Part shown: one piece after another, positions 11,401 through 21,484 of the stretch
Layout: every line of letters starts with the position of its first letter
How positions within the stretch are numbered: the first letter of the stretch is position 1
From: Vesta saturnalis
Taxonomy: Eukaryota; Arthropoda; Insecta; Coleoptera; Lampyridae
Length of the DNA: 64,000 nucleotides
Direction of reading: 5' to 3'
Assembly (NCBI GenBank): GCA_036346205.1
Contig: JARFJB010000400.1
Location: 4,362,501-4,426,500 of the forward strand
Notes under the pieces: model-generated
Told to the model about the DNA's origin: nothing
Seen by the model: only the letters and a program-made list of their open reading frames with translations
Database searches by the model: none
Made by a program: the position numbers and the translations under genes

Positions 11401-13703
11401 GGAATGAGGATCAGGAAGACTTCAAGTAATATCCGTTAAGGGCGACACACACTACTTACGTATTGAACACCAATTTACTAATGGGAATTACACAATACCC
11501 ACATGGGTTGTGAATCAATCGTATGTATACAGAACTTGTAATCTTATCTACCTGTGATCGTGAGTACTGCTATTTTATTTATATGGGGTTCACTTCAATC
11601 TAAATTAAAATTGGGAAGCTTGCGTATTGAGATTAACATCCGAATCAATTGCTTAATGTAAATCGGAACACCAGATGTTTACTGTCAGAATTTTTACTTT
11701 GATTCTAATTAATTGTTGCTCAAGCTTGCAACATCTGTTGTAGTTTATACACCTACAGCTGATTCTACTATCTTTGAACTTTACGCTGGGATAGTCTAAC
11801 GTACTTTAACTGTATTTAACCAGTGCTTACGATGCAACTACTCTGTTGATTCCATTAGCTAAATTTTGCTATTGTATAAAAATTACATATATATGAACTT
11901 TTCTAACTAGTGATTTGATTCTATAAACTAAATTTTGGCCATTATATAAAACTTACGTATAACACGTATAGGGATTTGATACCTAAATATAATTCATCTA
12001 CTTAGAATTATTTAAAAAGGGGGGAAATTGCATTCAATGGTTACTAAATGAGTAATTAAATAAGCGTTTATTTGAAGTAAACCTTTTGAGTTAAATTTAT
12101 TAATTTCTTTTGGGGCTGCTGTGTTAAACTAATTTGATCGCTTACCTTGGTATCGCATAGATTAAATGTACTGGAGATTCTTCGTGTTAGTTTGTAATTG
12201 ATTTGCTATTGACCATTATAAATTAGGGGTTTAATTTTAATAGTAATTATTTGTATATATTGCCATTAAGTTATGTTGTATGAATGAAACCACACTGCTG
12301 TGGACAAAATGCTTTAATGTGCTTACGTAAATAACTATACTTTATATTCTCGAACAGGCGGAAACTTGCAGCTCTTTATCTGGGGTCTTTTATTAAATGT
12401 TTTTGCTATTTTGGTGCTTACATAAATACTGTCCACAAGAGCAGTTTGCCGAATTCATAAGATTAGTTACAGCCGGTTTGTTTAAAATATTTTGTTGTTT
12501 GTAAAAACTTTACTTATTCTCAATCGTGTTATAAAGGTTAGGCTGTTGTATAGAAATGTTTGAAATTGTTTTATAAATTTGGTTACGATTGAGAAGTGAG
12601 ATTTTTTTTTTGTTCTTGAAATACTTTACGTTTTGAAAGGGGTACACGGCGTTTGATTTCTTCCCAATCCCCTCTAGTTAGGATTTTCTCGTATGCTCGC
12701 AGCTGTACTCTGCGGGAATCTTAATGTAATTTAACTCGTAGCGCCTTTTTCTACTTGGGTAATTTATACTTATTATTTCTCTCTCATATCCTTATAGCTA
12801 TTTACGCCCACGCACCCAGTGTATCCATTTCTGGCTGAGCTCCGGCGTTCCTTGTAAAGTTACCTCTGCCCGCTGGGGCATGTAACATATGAATAACATT
12901 AAAGTATTCAATGTGTAATTAAACAATCTTCGTTAACACACAATTTTAAAAGTTTATGTTTGTTTCGTCCAGCATTCTAAAGAATCTAAAACGTTATAGT
13001 GAAACTAATTCAGCAATTAAAATTGCAATAAACCATCGCTCACGGTTAAATAAATTATAGTTGAGCTTTGTTTTCTTTATTTTCAATTACTCATACTACA
13101 GCAGTAGGTTGTGAAAAGAAAAATGAACTTTATACGATTCTGTGATTGGGTTAACCAAAAATTGTCATTCAAAATTACACATTCAATACAATCTCGTTAG
13201 ACATCGAAAATGATTCTTTGTCATACCGTCCATTTGAAGGGCATTGAAATTAAGAGTCTGTTCTAGTTTGAAACTGGTAAAAGCATAAATGTTGGTTTTT
13301 ACTAGAAATATATCAACCTGAATACTACAGCAATCGTATCTAGAACATAATTGGCAACATATTACCATTTTCATACATTTTTTAACGTTAAAGATGCGTC
13401 GTTGCTTAAATAACCATTATTTATTCAAATGGTATCGTGTATTTACCAAATGATTGTGAAAGAGAGAACAGAGCATGCGGTCGAATTAGAACACAAATTT
13501 AATCAAACTTTGTGTAAAACAATTTAAAACCTTTTCAGTAACGCAAGTAATTGAAATGAGTTATCAGATGGTATAACAGTGAATTAGATTGAAAATGTCA
13601 GAAATTGATTAACATAGAGAAAAGAATAATAGAAATTTATGTAAGTGTGCACGAAATGGTATTAAATTTATTTGCGAGAAAAACATCATGTGGCTTTTTC
13701 CTG
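8401..13703. other. 5.3 kb of anonymous DNA
   Basis: No protein motif, terminal repeat or RNA gene was recognised in 5.3 kb. From about 9.3 to 12.9 kb the plus strand is visibly richer in T and G than in A and C, unlike its surroundings. Short minus-strand open frames such as 11081-11320 lack similarity that I can recognise. This block may be non-coding sequence of an unknown large repeat or host intron. Confidence 0.4.
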
Positions 13704-13709
13704 TATGTA

Positions 13710-13767
<58 letters not shown>
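13704..13767. repeat. (TA)n microsatellite
   Basis: An almost pure AT dinucleotide tract of about 60 bp, preceded by TGTATGTATATATG imperfect units. Confidence 0.95.
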
Positions 13768-13769
<2 letters not shown>

Positions 13770-13802
13770 AAAACTAAAGCAAGTATAAAATATCTGTAAC
13801 AT

Positions 13803-14130
13803 CACACGACCTTCCAACCTACAGAATTGAAATTAAAAGAAATGATATAATTTTAATAACGTTTTTTTAGGATAGTTAGGCAACAATGTAAAAACAAAAA
13901 CAATAATCTATGTCAAACAAACGTTTAAAACTTCATGTCTGACAGAGGTTAATAGAATGCTTACTTAAAAAATTAAGAGACAAAATAATTTTAATTATAA
14001 TTTTTTAGGGTAACTAAATAACCTCTCTTTTATACGTTCATAAAGAAAACAAGCAACATTGTGAATACAAAAAAAGTTCATGTCAGAATGACGTTTAAAA
14101 CTTCATATCAGATAGAGATTAATATATACA
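13803..14130 (-). repeat. repeat family with ~170 bp tandem subunits, copy 1
   Basis: The repeat starts with CACACGACCTTCCAACCTAC. Within it two subunits of about 170 bp follow each other, each with AATTTTAAT...TTTTTTAGG, AACAATGT...AAAAACAA and AAAACTTCATGTCTGACAGA. Reverse-complement copies with the same end and the same subunit structure occur at 22070-22440 and 28490-28700. Confidence 0.7.
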
Positions 14131-14385
14131 TGTTAACTTAAAAAAAAATTCCAAAGCCGCCCGCTTCTATAAGATATCACTAATAAAGTTTAACCATTTT
14201 CATGCACAAATAATTAATTTTTAAACTTACCTTGCGTTATATTAAGAAACGTTATGAAGAAAAGTTATGTAAAATTAAATTTTCTTTAAAAAATATGTCT
14301 ACACTTTTTTTTGTAAAATTAATCGTTATTCAAATATCGAACAAATTTAAAATATTTGATAAAAACCAAAAACTGACCCTATTAA

Positions 14386-14398
14386 CCCCCCCCCCCCC
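14386..14398. repeat. run of 13 C
   Basis: A homopolymer of 13 cytosines in otherwise AT-rich DNA. Confidence 0.9.
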
Positions 14399-14474
14399 GC
14401 TGGATTTCTCCCAAAATCTAATCAGCTCAATGAAAACAAGCTTAAATACACAATTTTTAGTACGTATTTTCGTT

Positions 14475-14700
14475 CTGGAGTTATCGTGGATACCAACATA
14501 CATCCGCACACACGGACGCACATCTAGACATCATGGCGGATCTTGGTGAAACTTGGCCAAAAATTGTAATAAGTGTAATAGTGAAAAAAAAGTCGATTGC
14601 ATAACGTTCTAATACATGTAGGTTAGAAGGTAAAAAGAGGTTGCATAGTTATCCTAAAAAAAATTATAATTAAAATTATTTCACCTTTTTGTAACTTGGC
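14475..14700 (+). repeat. repeat fragment related to 8250-8400 and to the tandem-subunit family
   Basis: The left part (GTTCTGGAGTTATCGTGG, CCGCACACACGGACGCACA) resembles the inverted copy at 8250-8400 and the flank of the microsatellite at 49.6 kb (CCGTTCTTGAGTTATAAG). The right part (GAGGTTGCATAGTTATCC, ATTAAAATTATTTCA) matches the subunit of the 13.8/22.1/28.5 kb family. The two families may therefore be parts of one element. Confidence 0.55.
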
Positions 14701-15763
14701 TTAACTTACGTTGCATAGTAATTATGAATAATTCAATATATTCCCTGGTAGGTGTACCAACATATTTCTATATTTGAAGATCTTTATTCTTATCTCCCGG
14801 ATTGGTGAATATGCAATCCAATGGACGCGCCAACGCGACGTGGAAAACAGCTGGTTAAATTTCAAATGTTTCATTTAAATAATACATTGTTTTCAGCCAA
14901 TTTAGTTTGTGCTTCAACGCGTTATTACGATTTGCAATTTAAATTTCCAAATTTTATGATATGCGAAGTGGTGAATTCTACTAAAAATATAAAATGTATA
15001 GTAGGTATGTATAGTATTCTTTATTTAATTTTCTTTTGACTTAAGCTTTTAAATTTGTAACATATACACCAGTGCCGTATTTATTGTAACGCAAATTACG
15101 CACGTGCGCAAAGCGCCAAGTTTTAGGGGGCGCCAAAATATGACAAAGAAATTTAAATCACGTAAAATTAATTGTTGTGAATAAAACTTTAAATCAAAAT
15201 CTTGTTAATTTTTTATCTTTATAGTAACATTTTTTAACAATTTAAACATACTATAGGATACACACACGTATAAACCTTCCCAAAATAATGACAAATGACA
15301 ATTTTATTGAATTGAAATACGTTTGGTATATGTTTAAAACACGGCGGCAAGTACCGTACTCATGTTTTATCTTACATTGATTGTGTTATGAATGTATGCA
15401 TTACCAACGAAAATATTTGAGATGTCGGCGTCTCGACGATGTGCTGAGGAGGTGCCCTGAATAGTTAATATTCTTATTTTATTAATCCGAACACATTAAG
15501 TTTCCGCTGTCAAAGATTTCTTTTTATTTTGATTCAGTAGGTATATTACATTCTGGATTCTGATTTCAGTTGTACGTTGTACCGTTCGTTGCCTTGTACG
15601 CTTACAATTTGTATCACCCACCTGCATACGCAATAAGAAATACCCTTTGCTAAAAATAACCAACGCGGTAAACATCAAAGCGTGCTGTTATAGTCTATTC
15701 AGTCGTCTAGCGATGAGTCACTCAGCATTTCGAATGTTCCTTCTAGATTAGATCTCTGTGTGT

Positions 15764-16137
15764 GACCGAGCTGGTAGCGTAGTGGTGACACAACCTGCTT
15801 AGCATTCGGGAGGTAATGGGTTCGATTCCCGTTACCGTCTACCTTGTATGAGGTTTTTTCAGGGGGTTTTCCTCATACACATATAGCGGCATGGTCACTA
15901 CGTATATGCACATCATGTGCGGCTACTTAGGCGAATGCTGGAGTAGTATTTTCTCCCTCAGAACCCTAACTCTGTTCCTTCCGATCCTATCCTGACCACA
16001 CCCATCCTTAATCCCACCATTCATATATACATAATGTATATATGTACGCAGGGAATCCGTGATTGTGGCTGAAGGAGCTCGAGCAGCCCGCCCTCCCCTT
16101 AGGGGAGGGAATGGAATACATAGTCTTTTCCTTTTTT
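15764..16137 (+). mobile_element. tRNA(Ala)-derived SINE, copy 1
   Basis: The head is tRNA-like. It has a box A-like GAGCTGGTAGCGTAGTGG, a central CTGCTTAGCATTC resembling the anticodon arm of tRNA-Ala(AGC), and a perfect box B (GGGTTCGATTCCC, 15818-15830) in a stable T-arm. An unrelated body and a T-rich tail (CTTTTCCTTTTTT) follow. It is flanked by a 9 bp near-duplication (CTGTGTGTG and CTGCGTGTG). A second copy lies at 59801-60109 on the minus strand. SINEs are transcribed by RNA polymerase III and moved by a LINE; the partner LINE is not identified here. Confidence 0.85.
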
Positions 16138-16394
16138 CTGCGTGTGTTTATATATAAAAAACCGATCCAGAGATGATTTATTGTGAATTTAGTCGTCGTG
16201 TAGCATTGGATATAAATTAGAATTGTACTGAGATAAATTAAAAGCTTAAGTGTTAATTATTTATAGTTTTGTATTTAATCGTTATTTGTAGTGCATAAGA
16301 TTTTCATGTTAACTTTTGTGTTTGTATTAAATAAATTACGTAAAGTTTCCATTGTTATTAAGAACGTAACACTATTCTAGATTTTTAATTTTTA

Positions 16395-16548
16395 AATTCA
16401 ATAGGAAAGAATTAAGTGGTGCGCAGTACAAAAATACTTGCTGATGAAAAACGCAAACAACAAGAAAATGTTTTGAATAAAGCTAAAAGACTAGAACACT
16501 TTTTCTATTTACAAGCGCCTGCAAAATTTCAATCTGAACAGACTTAGT
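16395..16548 (+). pseudogene. hAT transposase, N-terminal fragment
   Basis: Translation gives LSGAQYKN, then after a frameshift LADEKRKQQENVLNKAKRLE and HFFYL. This matches the N-terminal pattern of ZMYM1-like hAT proteins (an xLSGAQxRK motif, a charged stretch and a hydrophobic FF). The coding sequence is cut at about 16548 by the inserted PLE and resumes near 17490. The start codon is not identified. Confidence 0.6.
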
Positions 16549-16550
16549 AT

Positions 16551-17138
16551 ATGCCCGAAAATCCCGATGTTACTTATAGCTTTAGAACTGTCTTAGACAA
16601 TGATGATAAAGAAGAATCTAAATATACAGCGATAATACCATATATACAAGGTACCTCAGACAAAATACGAAGGATAGGCAGCAAATACAAGATACGCACT
16701 GCCTTCAAATCGACCAGAACGCACAGGGGAATGCTAACCAAAACCCAACCATACAATGAAGATCAGAATTACAAGAATTGTGTATATCACTTACCATGCG
16801 AATGCGGCAGAGCATACATAGGAGAGAGCAGTAGACTACTCAAAGTGAGAACACAGGAACACAAGAACAACGTCCGCAAGGGGGAAATAGAAAGATCAAG
16901 AATCGCCGAACACGTCTGGAACGAAGACCACCACATCCAATGGGATAACGTACAGATAGTGGCAAAGGACGAGAACACAACTCGTCGAAAACTCAAAGAA
17001 GCCACATACATCGCATTAGCAGAAAATCCAATAAGCCAAGCTAGTGTAGAAATGAAACCCATATGGATTCCAATAATGCGCGAAGAGCTTAAGCGCAATA
17101 CACCTGCGCAAGAAGTTACTGCGCAACATGCGCAATAA
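16551..17138 (+). pseudogene. Penelope-like element, 3' part of RT-endonuclease ORF
   Basis: A 195-codon open frame corresponds to the end of a PLE polyprotein. The linker after the reverse transcriptase reads IPYIQGTSDKIRRIGSKYKI and RTAF. The GIY-YIG nuclease then follows with CVYHLPC, RAYIGES, the helix Arg in RTQEHKNN, His in IAEHVWNEDHHI, and a late Glu (LKEATYI). In this variant the first tripeptide is VYH rather than GIY. The reverse transcriptase is absent: the copy is 5' truncated and abuts the hAT coding sequence. The last ~40 codons (EMKPIWIPIMREELKRN) recur at 31375-31430. The frame itself has no stop, so the endonuclease part has decayed little, but it cannot act without the missing RT. 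Confidence 0.88.
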
Positions 17139-17159
17139 ACTTCTGCGCAACCACGAAAA

Positions 17160-17163
<4 letters not shown>

Positions 17164-17209
<46 letters not shown>
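17164..17209. repeat. (TA)n microsatellite within PLE
   Basis: A pure TA tract of about 46 bp between the PLE stop codon and the tRNA-like segment. The second PLE copy has only a short ATATATA here, so the expansion is specific to this copy. Confidence 0.95.
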
Positions 17210-17210
<1 letters not shown>

Positions 17211-17229
17211 TAAAATATTAAATATATTG

Positions 17230-17295
17230 GATTACTCCGTGGCTCAGTGCCAAAGGTGTCAGTGAAAGGTACCAGGTTCGAATCTAAGAGTAGTC
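17230..17295 (+). other. tRNA-like segment in PLE terminal unit
   Basis: The sequence starts GATTACT and ends AGTAGTC, which pair as a 7 bp acceptor-like stem with one G-T pair. It contains a box A-like TGGCTCAGTGCCAAAGG and a box B-like AGGTTCGAATC. At 66 nt it is shorter than a tRNA; the copy at 31520-31594 is 75 nt. The T-arm stem is weak, so this is not a functional tRNA gene, but it could serve as an internal RNA polymerase III promoter (inference). Confidence 0.6.
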
Positions 17296-17367
17296 AAGTG
17301 CTTGGGAAAAATTACATATAAAACATGAATTCGACTCAAGTACGAAAACAGTCCTTCTCAGGACTAA

Positions 17368-17408
17368 GCCTGATGACGGAAGCAGAGTCCGCTTCCGAAA
17401 CGTCGCGC
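17368..17408 (+). ncRNA. hammerhead-ribozyme-like motif 1
   Basis: The order of conserved blocks is that of a type I hammerhead. CTGATGA (17370-17376) is followed by a stem II hairpin with GGAAGC pairing GCTTCC around loop AGAGTCC, then GAAAC (17397-17401), and GTC (17402-17404) as the putative cleavage site. Stem III would be only AC/GT, as in the minimal hammerheads known from Penelope-like elements. Stem I is short (GC/GC, then mismatched). One extra C lies between CTGATGA and stem II, which may lower activity. Self-cleavage is inferred, not shown. Confidence 0.65.
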
Positions 17409-17489
17409 TCAAAAAGCATAAACTGTGGAAATAGGCCGATCAACTCCACTAATAGGAAACCACAGTTACAAAACACTTATAATACAGAA

Positions 17490-17902
17490 TGATGATACTG
17501 ACGCTGTTTTAAATGTACATGTTTCAACTGAAAGTCTCAGTGCTGCTAGTGGTAGTGGTAGTAATTATGGGTTAGGAACAGATTATATTGGTCCTCAGCC
17601 AGTTTCTTCAAAAGATGTTCAATGTACATTTTCGGTTTTGGGTGAGCAGCAAGAGCAAGTGCATGTAAGTGACGATCCTGCAGAATGGATTTTTCAGCAA
17701 CGATAACAAAAACTGTTGTAACAATCAGTCCTAAGGGTATGGTTCCTTGAATAAAAGTGTGTGAAGGTATCAATAACTGGAGCAATGGAAATAGAATATT
17801 ATACCCCTTTTTAGCAAAGCACATATCAAAATGTGGATACCCTGACAGTGGCAAAACGTCTTATTTATCGTCAACAATCTGTAATGATTTTATTGAATTT
17901 TA
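17490..17902 (+). pseudogene. hAT transposase, second fragment
   Basis: After the PLE tail the hAT coding sequence resumes with a Ser/Gly-rich stretch and SDDPAEWIF (to 17706). After a deletion and frameshifts it reads NNWSNGNRILYPFLAKHI and then PDSGKTSYLSSTICNDFI (about 17775-17900). The latter matches the ZMYM1-like hAT region just before the first catalytic Asp. The zinc-binding TTF/BED-like region normally found between these two parts is missing. The Tc1/mariner-type element interrupts the gene right after FIEF. Confidence 0.7.
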
Positions 17903-20033
17903 CACGGTGGTTCATTTTCGATGTTTTCCTATGGGAAGTACTCTTTCTATTACAGATAAGACAAAAAGTAATATGGGGTCGTTGTGCTCGATTTTGGTGT
18001 TAATTCAGATCTAATCGTCATAATCAAGATATCTCTGACCGTGATTTTGCAATTAGCCAAAATTGAAAAAATGGCGATTTTGAAAAACTTGAATAACTTT
18101 TTTATTTCTAAATGTATCGACAAACTGTAAAAACATTCTCAATGTACTTTTTTAAGTAGAATCCGTTAGTGCATTCAAGTTTGAAATACCCCCTTAATTT
18201 AAAAAGATATGACACAAAGTTGTATTTTTTTATATGGAAACCATAGTTGGCTATGACATTTTTAAATTACATTTTTTTGTGCTTTTCAAAATATATAACA
18301 CTTTTATGCTATTCTAATAATTAATTGATTTTTTAAGTTTTTCTTATTTACGTTTTATATTAAGAATACAAAGTAGGCATAGGAGGCTGAGATTTATTTA
18401 AGTAAAAACAAATGAAGTGTGCAACAAAGTGATCTTGGAATTTAGTTATTAACATGCCTAATTAAGAAAAATTTTGCATGTTACAGTGTTTTATATTATC
18501 CGAAGGTGATAAGAATGTGGCATCGGAATTATATTTACAAAATTTTCCTGAAAGGCAGCAGCCAAATAAAAATATTTTTGAACGGTTTAGTTAATAGATA
18601 TTAAAATTTTTCCTAGCTCAAAACAATATCTTAATTAATTTTAGGTTACAGAAAAATTTAATTGAATTCGGTTCTTTTAAAAATCCCAGGCCAAAAACTT
18701 ACTTTAAACGAAATTCTGAAGAAAATTCAATGGTCGTCTTAGGACAGGTCGAAGCAGAGCCAACAACTTTATCTAGACAAATGGTTAATCTAGGCGTGTC
18801 TCGAAGCAAAGTCCTTCGAATTTTAAAGAAACACAAATACCATTGATATAAGATTTCGGAAAGAACATTTTTTGACTATAGCCGACAGAAGGCGGCGTAC
18901 TAAGTTTTGTAACTGGTATGTAAGTCAGTGCCAAAATATATCTAATTTTTCAAACTGTATTGCATGGCCAGACGAGGCGCATATCAGTAGTGATGGTATT
19001 TTTAATAATCACAATTTACCTTAATGGGCAGATACTAACACGCATGTCAGTATTGTCCGCAAGAGGCAAGGGAAATTTGGAATAAATGTGCTGCATTAAA
19101 CACGTGTATAAAGGAACATTAAACTCAATGAAATATCTCGATATTCTACGAATTCATTTGGAGGGATTTCTAGATAGTCTTCCTTTAGCATAATATTGTA
19201 TATTTCAGCAAGATGGAGCTCCCGCACACAATTCTTGTGTAGTTAGTGACTACTAATAGCTGTATGGGAACGACAGCACCAATTTTGTGGCCTGCAGGTT
19301 CACCCGATCTTTCGCCTCTAGATTTCTTTTTATGGGGTTTTCTGAAAAACGTTATATGCAAAAGAACTGTGATTGAGTTAAAAGAAAGTGTTAGTGTGGA
19401 TTTTGCACAATTAACACCATTATCTATATAACTCTATAAATTTAATTAGAAGACGATGTAAAGTCTGCATCCAAAAAGTTTGTAAAATTTTTGTAGTTTT
19501 AGTGTGTTTTTATATTGATATTTTGTGTTCATATTTTTGTTCGTATATAGAATTACATGGTTCGTTTTTGAGTAGAATATCTTCATTCAATTTCATACAT
19601 ATATAAATCAATTAATTATTAAACTAGCATAGAGGTATTGTATATTTTTAAAAAGCACAAATAAAATGTCATTTAAAAATATCATAGCCAACTATGTTCC
19701 GTATAAAAAAAAATACAACTTTATGTCATATCTTTTTAAATTAAGGAGGTATTAAAAATGCCAATACACTAATGGATTCTACTTAAAAAAGTGCCTTAAG
19801 AATGTTTTTATAGTTTGTCGATACATTTAGAAATAAAAAAGTTATTCAAGTTTTTCAAAATCGCCATTTTTTAAATTTGGCTAATTGCGCTATAACGGAC
19901 AGAGATATCTTGATTATGACTGTTGGATCTTAAGTAACACCAAAATCGAGCACAAGGACCCCATATTACTTTTTGTCTATCTGTAATAGAAAGGGTACTT
20001 CCCATAAGAAAACATCGAAAATGAACCAGCCTG
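17903..20033 (+). mobile_element. Tc1/mariner-type transposon with ~430 bp TIRs
   Basis: The left end (CACGGTGGTTCATTTTCG) and right end (inverse of CAGGCTGGTTCATTTTCG) begin inverted repeats of roughly 430 bp with high similarity. They run through segments such as ATCAAGATATCTCTG, AAAATGGCGATTTT and GTTGGCTATGA. TA lies outside both ends (17901-17902 and 20034-20035). One broken transposase gene lies between the repeats. The insertion splits the hAT transposase gene in the FIEF region. Confidence 0.9.
18440..19430 (+). pseudogene. transposase of the long-TIR Tc1/mariner-type element, broken
   Basis: Pieces in several frames give an N-terminal DUF4817-like HTH (NVASELYLQNFPERQQPNKN, about 18510-18580) and a second HTH (SRQMVNLGVSRSKVLRILKK, about 18770-18830). 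WPDEAHISSDGIFNNHN with the first catalytic Asp lies near 18970, QQDGAPAHNSC with the second near 19205, and SPDLSPLDFFLWGFLKN with the third near 19300-19350. At least four frameshifts or stops occur. The spacing between second and third Asp is about 36 residues, allowing for one frameshift, so the DD subgroup is uncertain. Confidence 0.8.
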
Positions 20034-21484
20034 TACATAATTCGTGAAATTCATAATTCAATATATTGCATACAGCATTATTGTCGACTCTCCACCTGAC
20101 ATTGGCCATATCGACCAATTATCCATTACTATACAATATGTTCAGACAAATGGAAAACGTGTGGAACGGTTCATTGGATTTTTACTGAACGTGGGTCATA
20201 AATCAGAACAAATAGAAAATGCGTTTTTATCAAAATTGGAGGATCTTAACATAGAATTAATAAAATGTTGTGGTCAATTTTATGACAACGCTAGTAACAT
20301 GTCCGGGGTTTACACCGGCTTGCAAGCTCGCATTATGAAACGTAATCCACTTGCTTACTATCTTCTTTGTGCAGCTCAATCTGAATTTTGTAGGGATATG
20401 TGCAGCGGAATATGTTAATGAAACAGGCACATTTTTCGATGCTTTGCAATATTTATATACTTTTCCCTTAACTTCTAGTCGTCGATGGGAAGCTTTACAA
20501 TCAAACTTAAAAAATATAATGCTAAAGTTCCGAAACGAGTTGATGGGGGTACGTTGGTCTTCACGACATGATGCCGTAATTAGTTTGTGTGAAAATTGGA
20601 ATGAATATTTGCAAACTTTAACAGAAATAATTGAAAATTTATCTGAAAATCCAACTGGAATAAAACAACTGCACCGTTTCGAATGCGTCTTTATGAGTGT
20701 ATTTCGGGAATTGTTATTAGAACGTTTTCACAAAACCAATAAAAGTCTTCAATCTGTTGCTATCGATACAGGCGATATAACGCAGCTCTTTTCCTCTTTA
20801 ATTCGTTTTGTAAAGTCCATAAGATCTGAAGACATGTTTACAACTTTTATTAACAAGACAAAAAAGCTTGCAGAAGGATCATATGAAGATGAACAGCAAC
20901 GAAGTCGAAAGCTCTTTTCAGATGAAAGTCGAGATAGTCAAATTGCTCTAACTGGAAAGGAAAAATTAAGAACTGAGACTAGAGAAAGAGCTGCAGCATA
21001 TGAAAATGGTTTTCAGAAATTTTCATTTCTCTTCTCTTTCTGAATAAACGTTTGTTGTGAACATTCATTATGTTCACAACAAACGTTAATTCAGAAATGC
21101 GATTATATCCAAGAAATTTACAATGATGGTTTGGAAAATTCATTTTCAACGGAATTTTGCACCTTTGTGAATTTTTAAAAGAATAGACTTCGGAAAAAAC
21201 AAAATATCTGACTTATTATATTTAATTCGATCCCAAAATCTACAGTGTTTCCCAATACAGAAATTGTGTCACGAATTTTTGTGCCAATGGCAGTGGTATG
21301 TTCAGCTGAACTGTCATTTTCTACTTTGAAGCGACTTAAAACTTATTTACGGTCAAGTGTAGAAGAAAATCGGTTAAATTCATGGACGATTTTGACTTTA
21401 GAAAGTGATTTAGCTGAAAGTTTAAATTATGGTAAACTGATTACAGACTTTAGTGCAATAAAATCACGTCGAAAACAATTGTGA
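20034..21484 (+). pseudogene. hAT transposase (ZMYM1-like), catalytic and C-terminal parts
   Basis: The sequence continues the gene cut at 17902. IIVDSPPDIGHIDQLSI carries the first Asp. FYDNASNMSGVYTGLQARI follows with the second conserved Asp. After a frameshift near 20370 comes FVGICAAEYVNETGTFFDAL, then RRWEAL and GVRWSSRHDAV, where the conserved W of the insertion domain region appears. The C-terminal part (21245-21484) reads FSTLKRLKTYLRS, LNSWTILTLES, the hAT dimerisation domain that normally carries the last conserved residues. Frameshifts lie near 20370 and between 21043 and 21245, the latter at a hairpin duplication. The stop at 21484 matches the expected end of the family. Confidence 0.88.
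21037..21097. repeat. 28 bp inverted repeat (hairpin) inside hAT gene
   Basis: Arms 21037-21064 and 21070-21097 are complementary with one mismatch around a 5-base loop. The hairpin core is ACGTTTGTTGTGAACAT. It disrupts the transposase frame, as if one arm had been copied from the other. Confidence 0.9.

Larger units (their letters stand above)
16551..17490 (+). mobile_element. 5'-truncated Penelope-like element with structured 3' terminal unit
   Basis: The element consists of the 3' part of its ORF, an AT microsatellite (17164-17209), a tRNA-like segment (17230-17295), a hammerhead-like motif (17368-17408) and a tail ending ACAAAACACTTATAATACAG. The same order from the ORF end onward is found at 31375-31783, which fixes the 3' boundary at about 17490. 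It sits inside the hAT transposase gene. The 5' boundary is inferred from where hAT-like translation stops. Confidence 0.8.

Noticed and set aside
15764..15840. Functional tRNA-Ala gene
   Set aside because: Although box B and the T-arm are good, the acceptor stem does not close and the sequence continues into a SINE body found elsewhere in the window.
16574..17098. Minus-strand frames opposite the PLE ORF
   Set aside because: Shadows of the plus-strand GIY-YIG coding sequence; no motif of their own.
17230..17295. Functional tRNA gene
   Set aside because: Too short, weak T-arm, no proper anticodon arm, and repeated as part of a PLE terminal unit; kept only as a tRNA-like segment.
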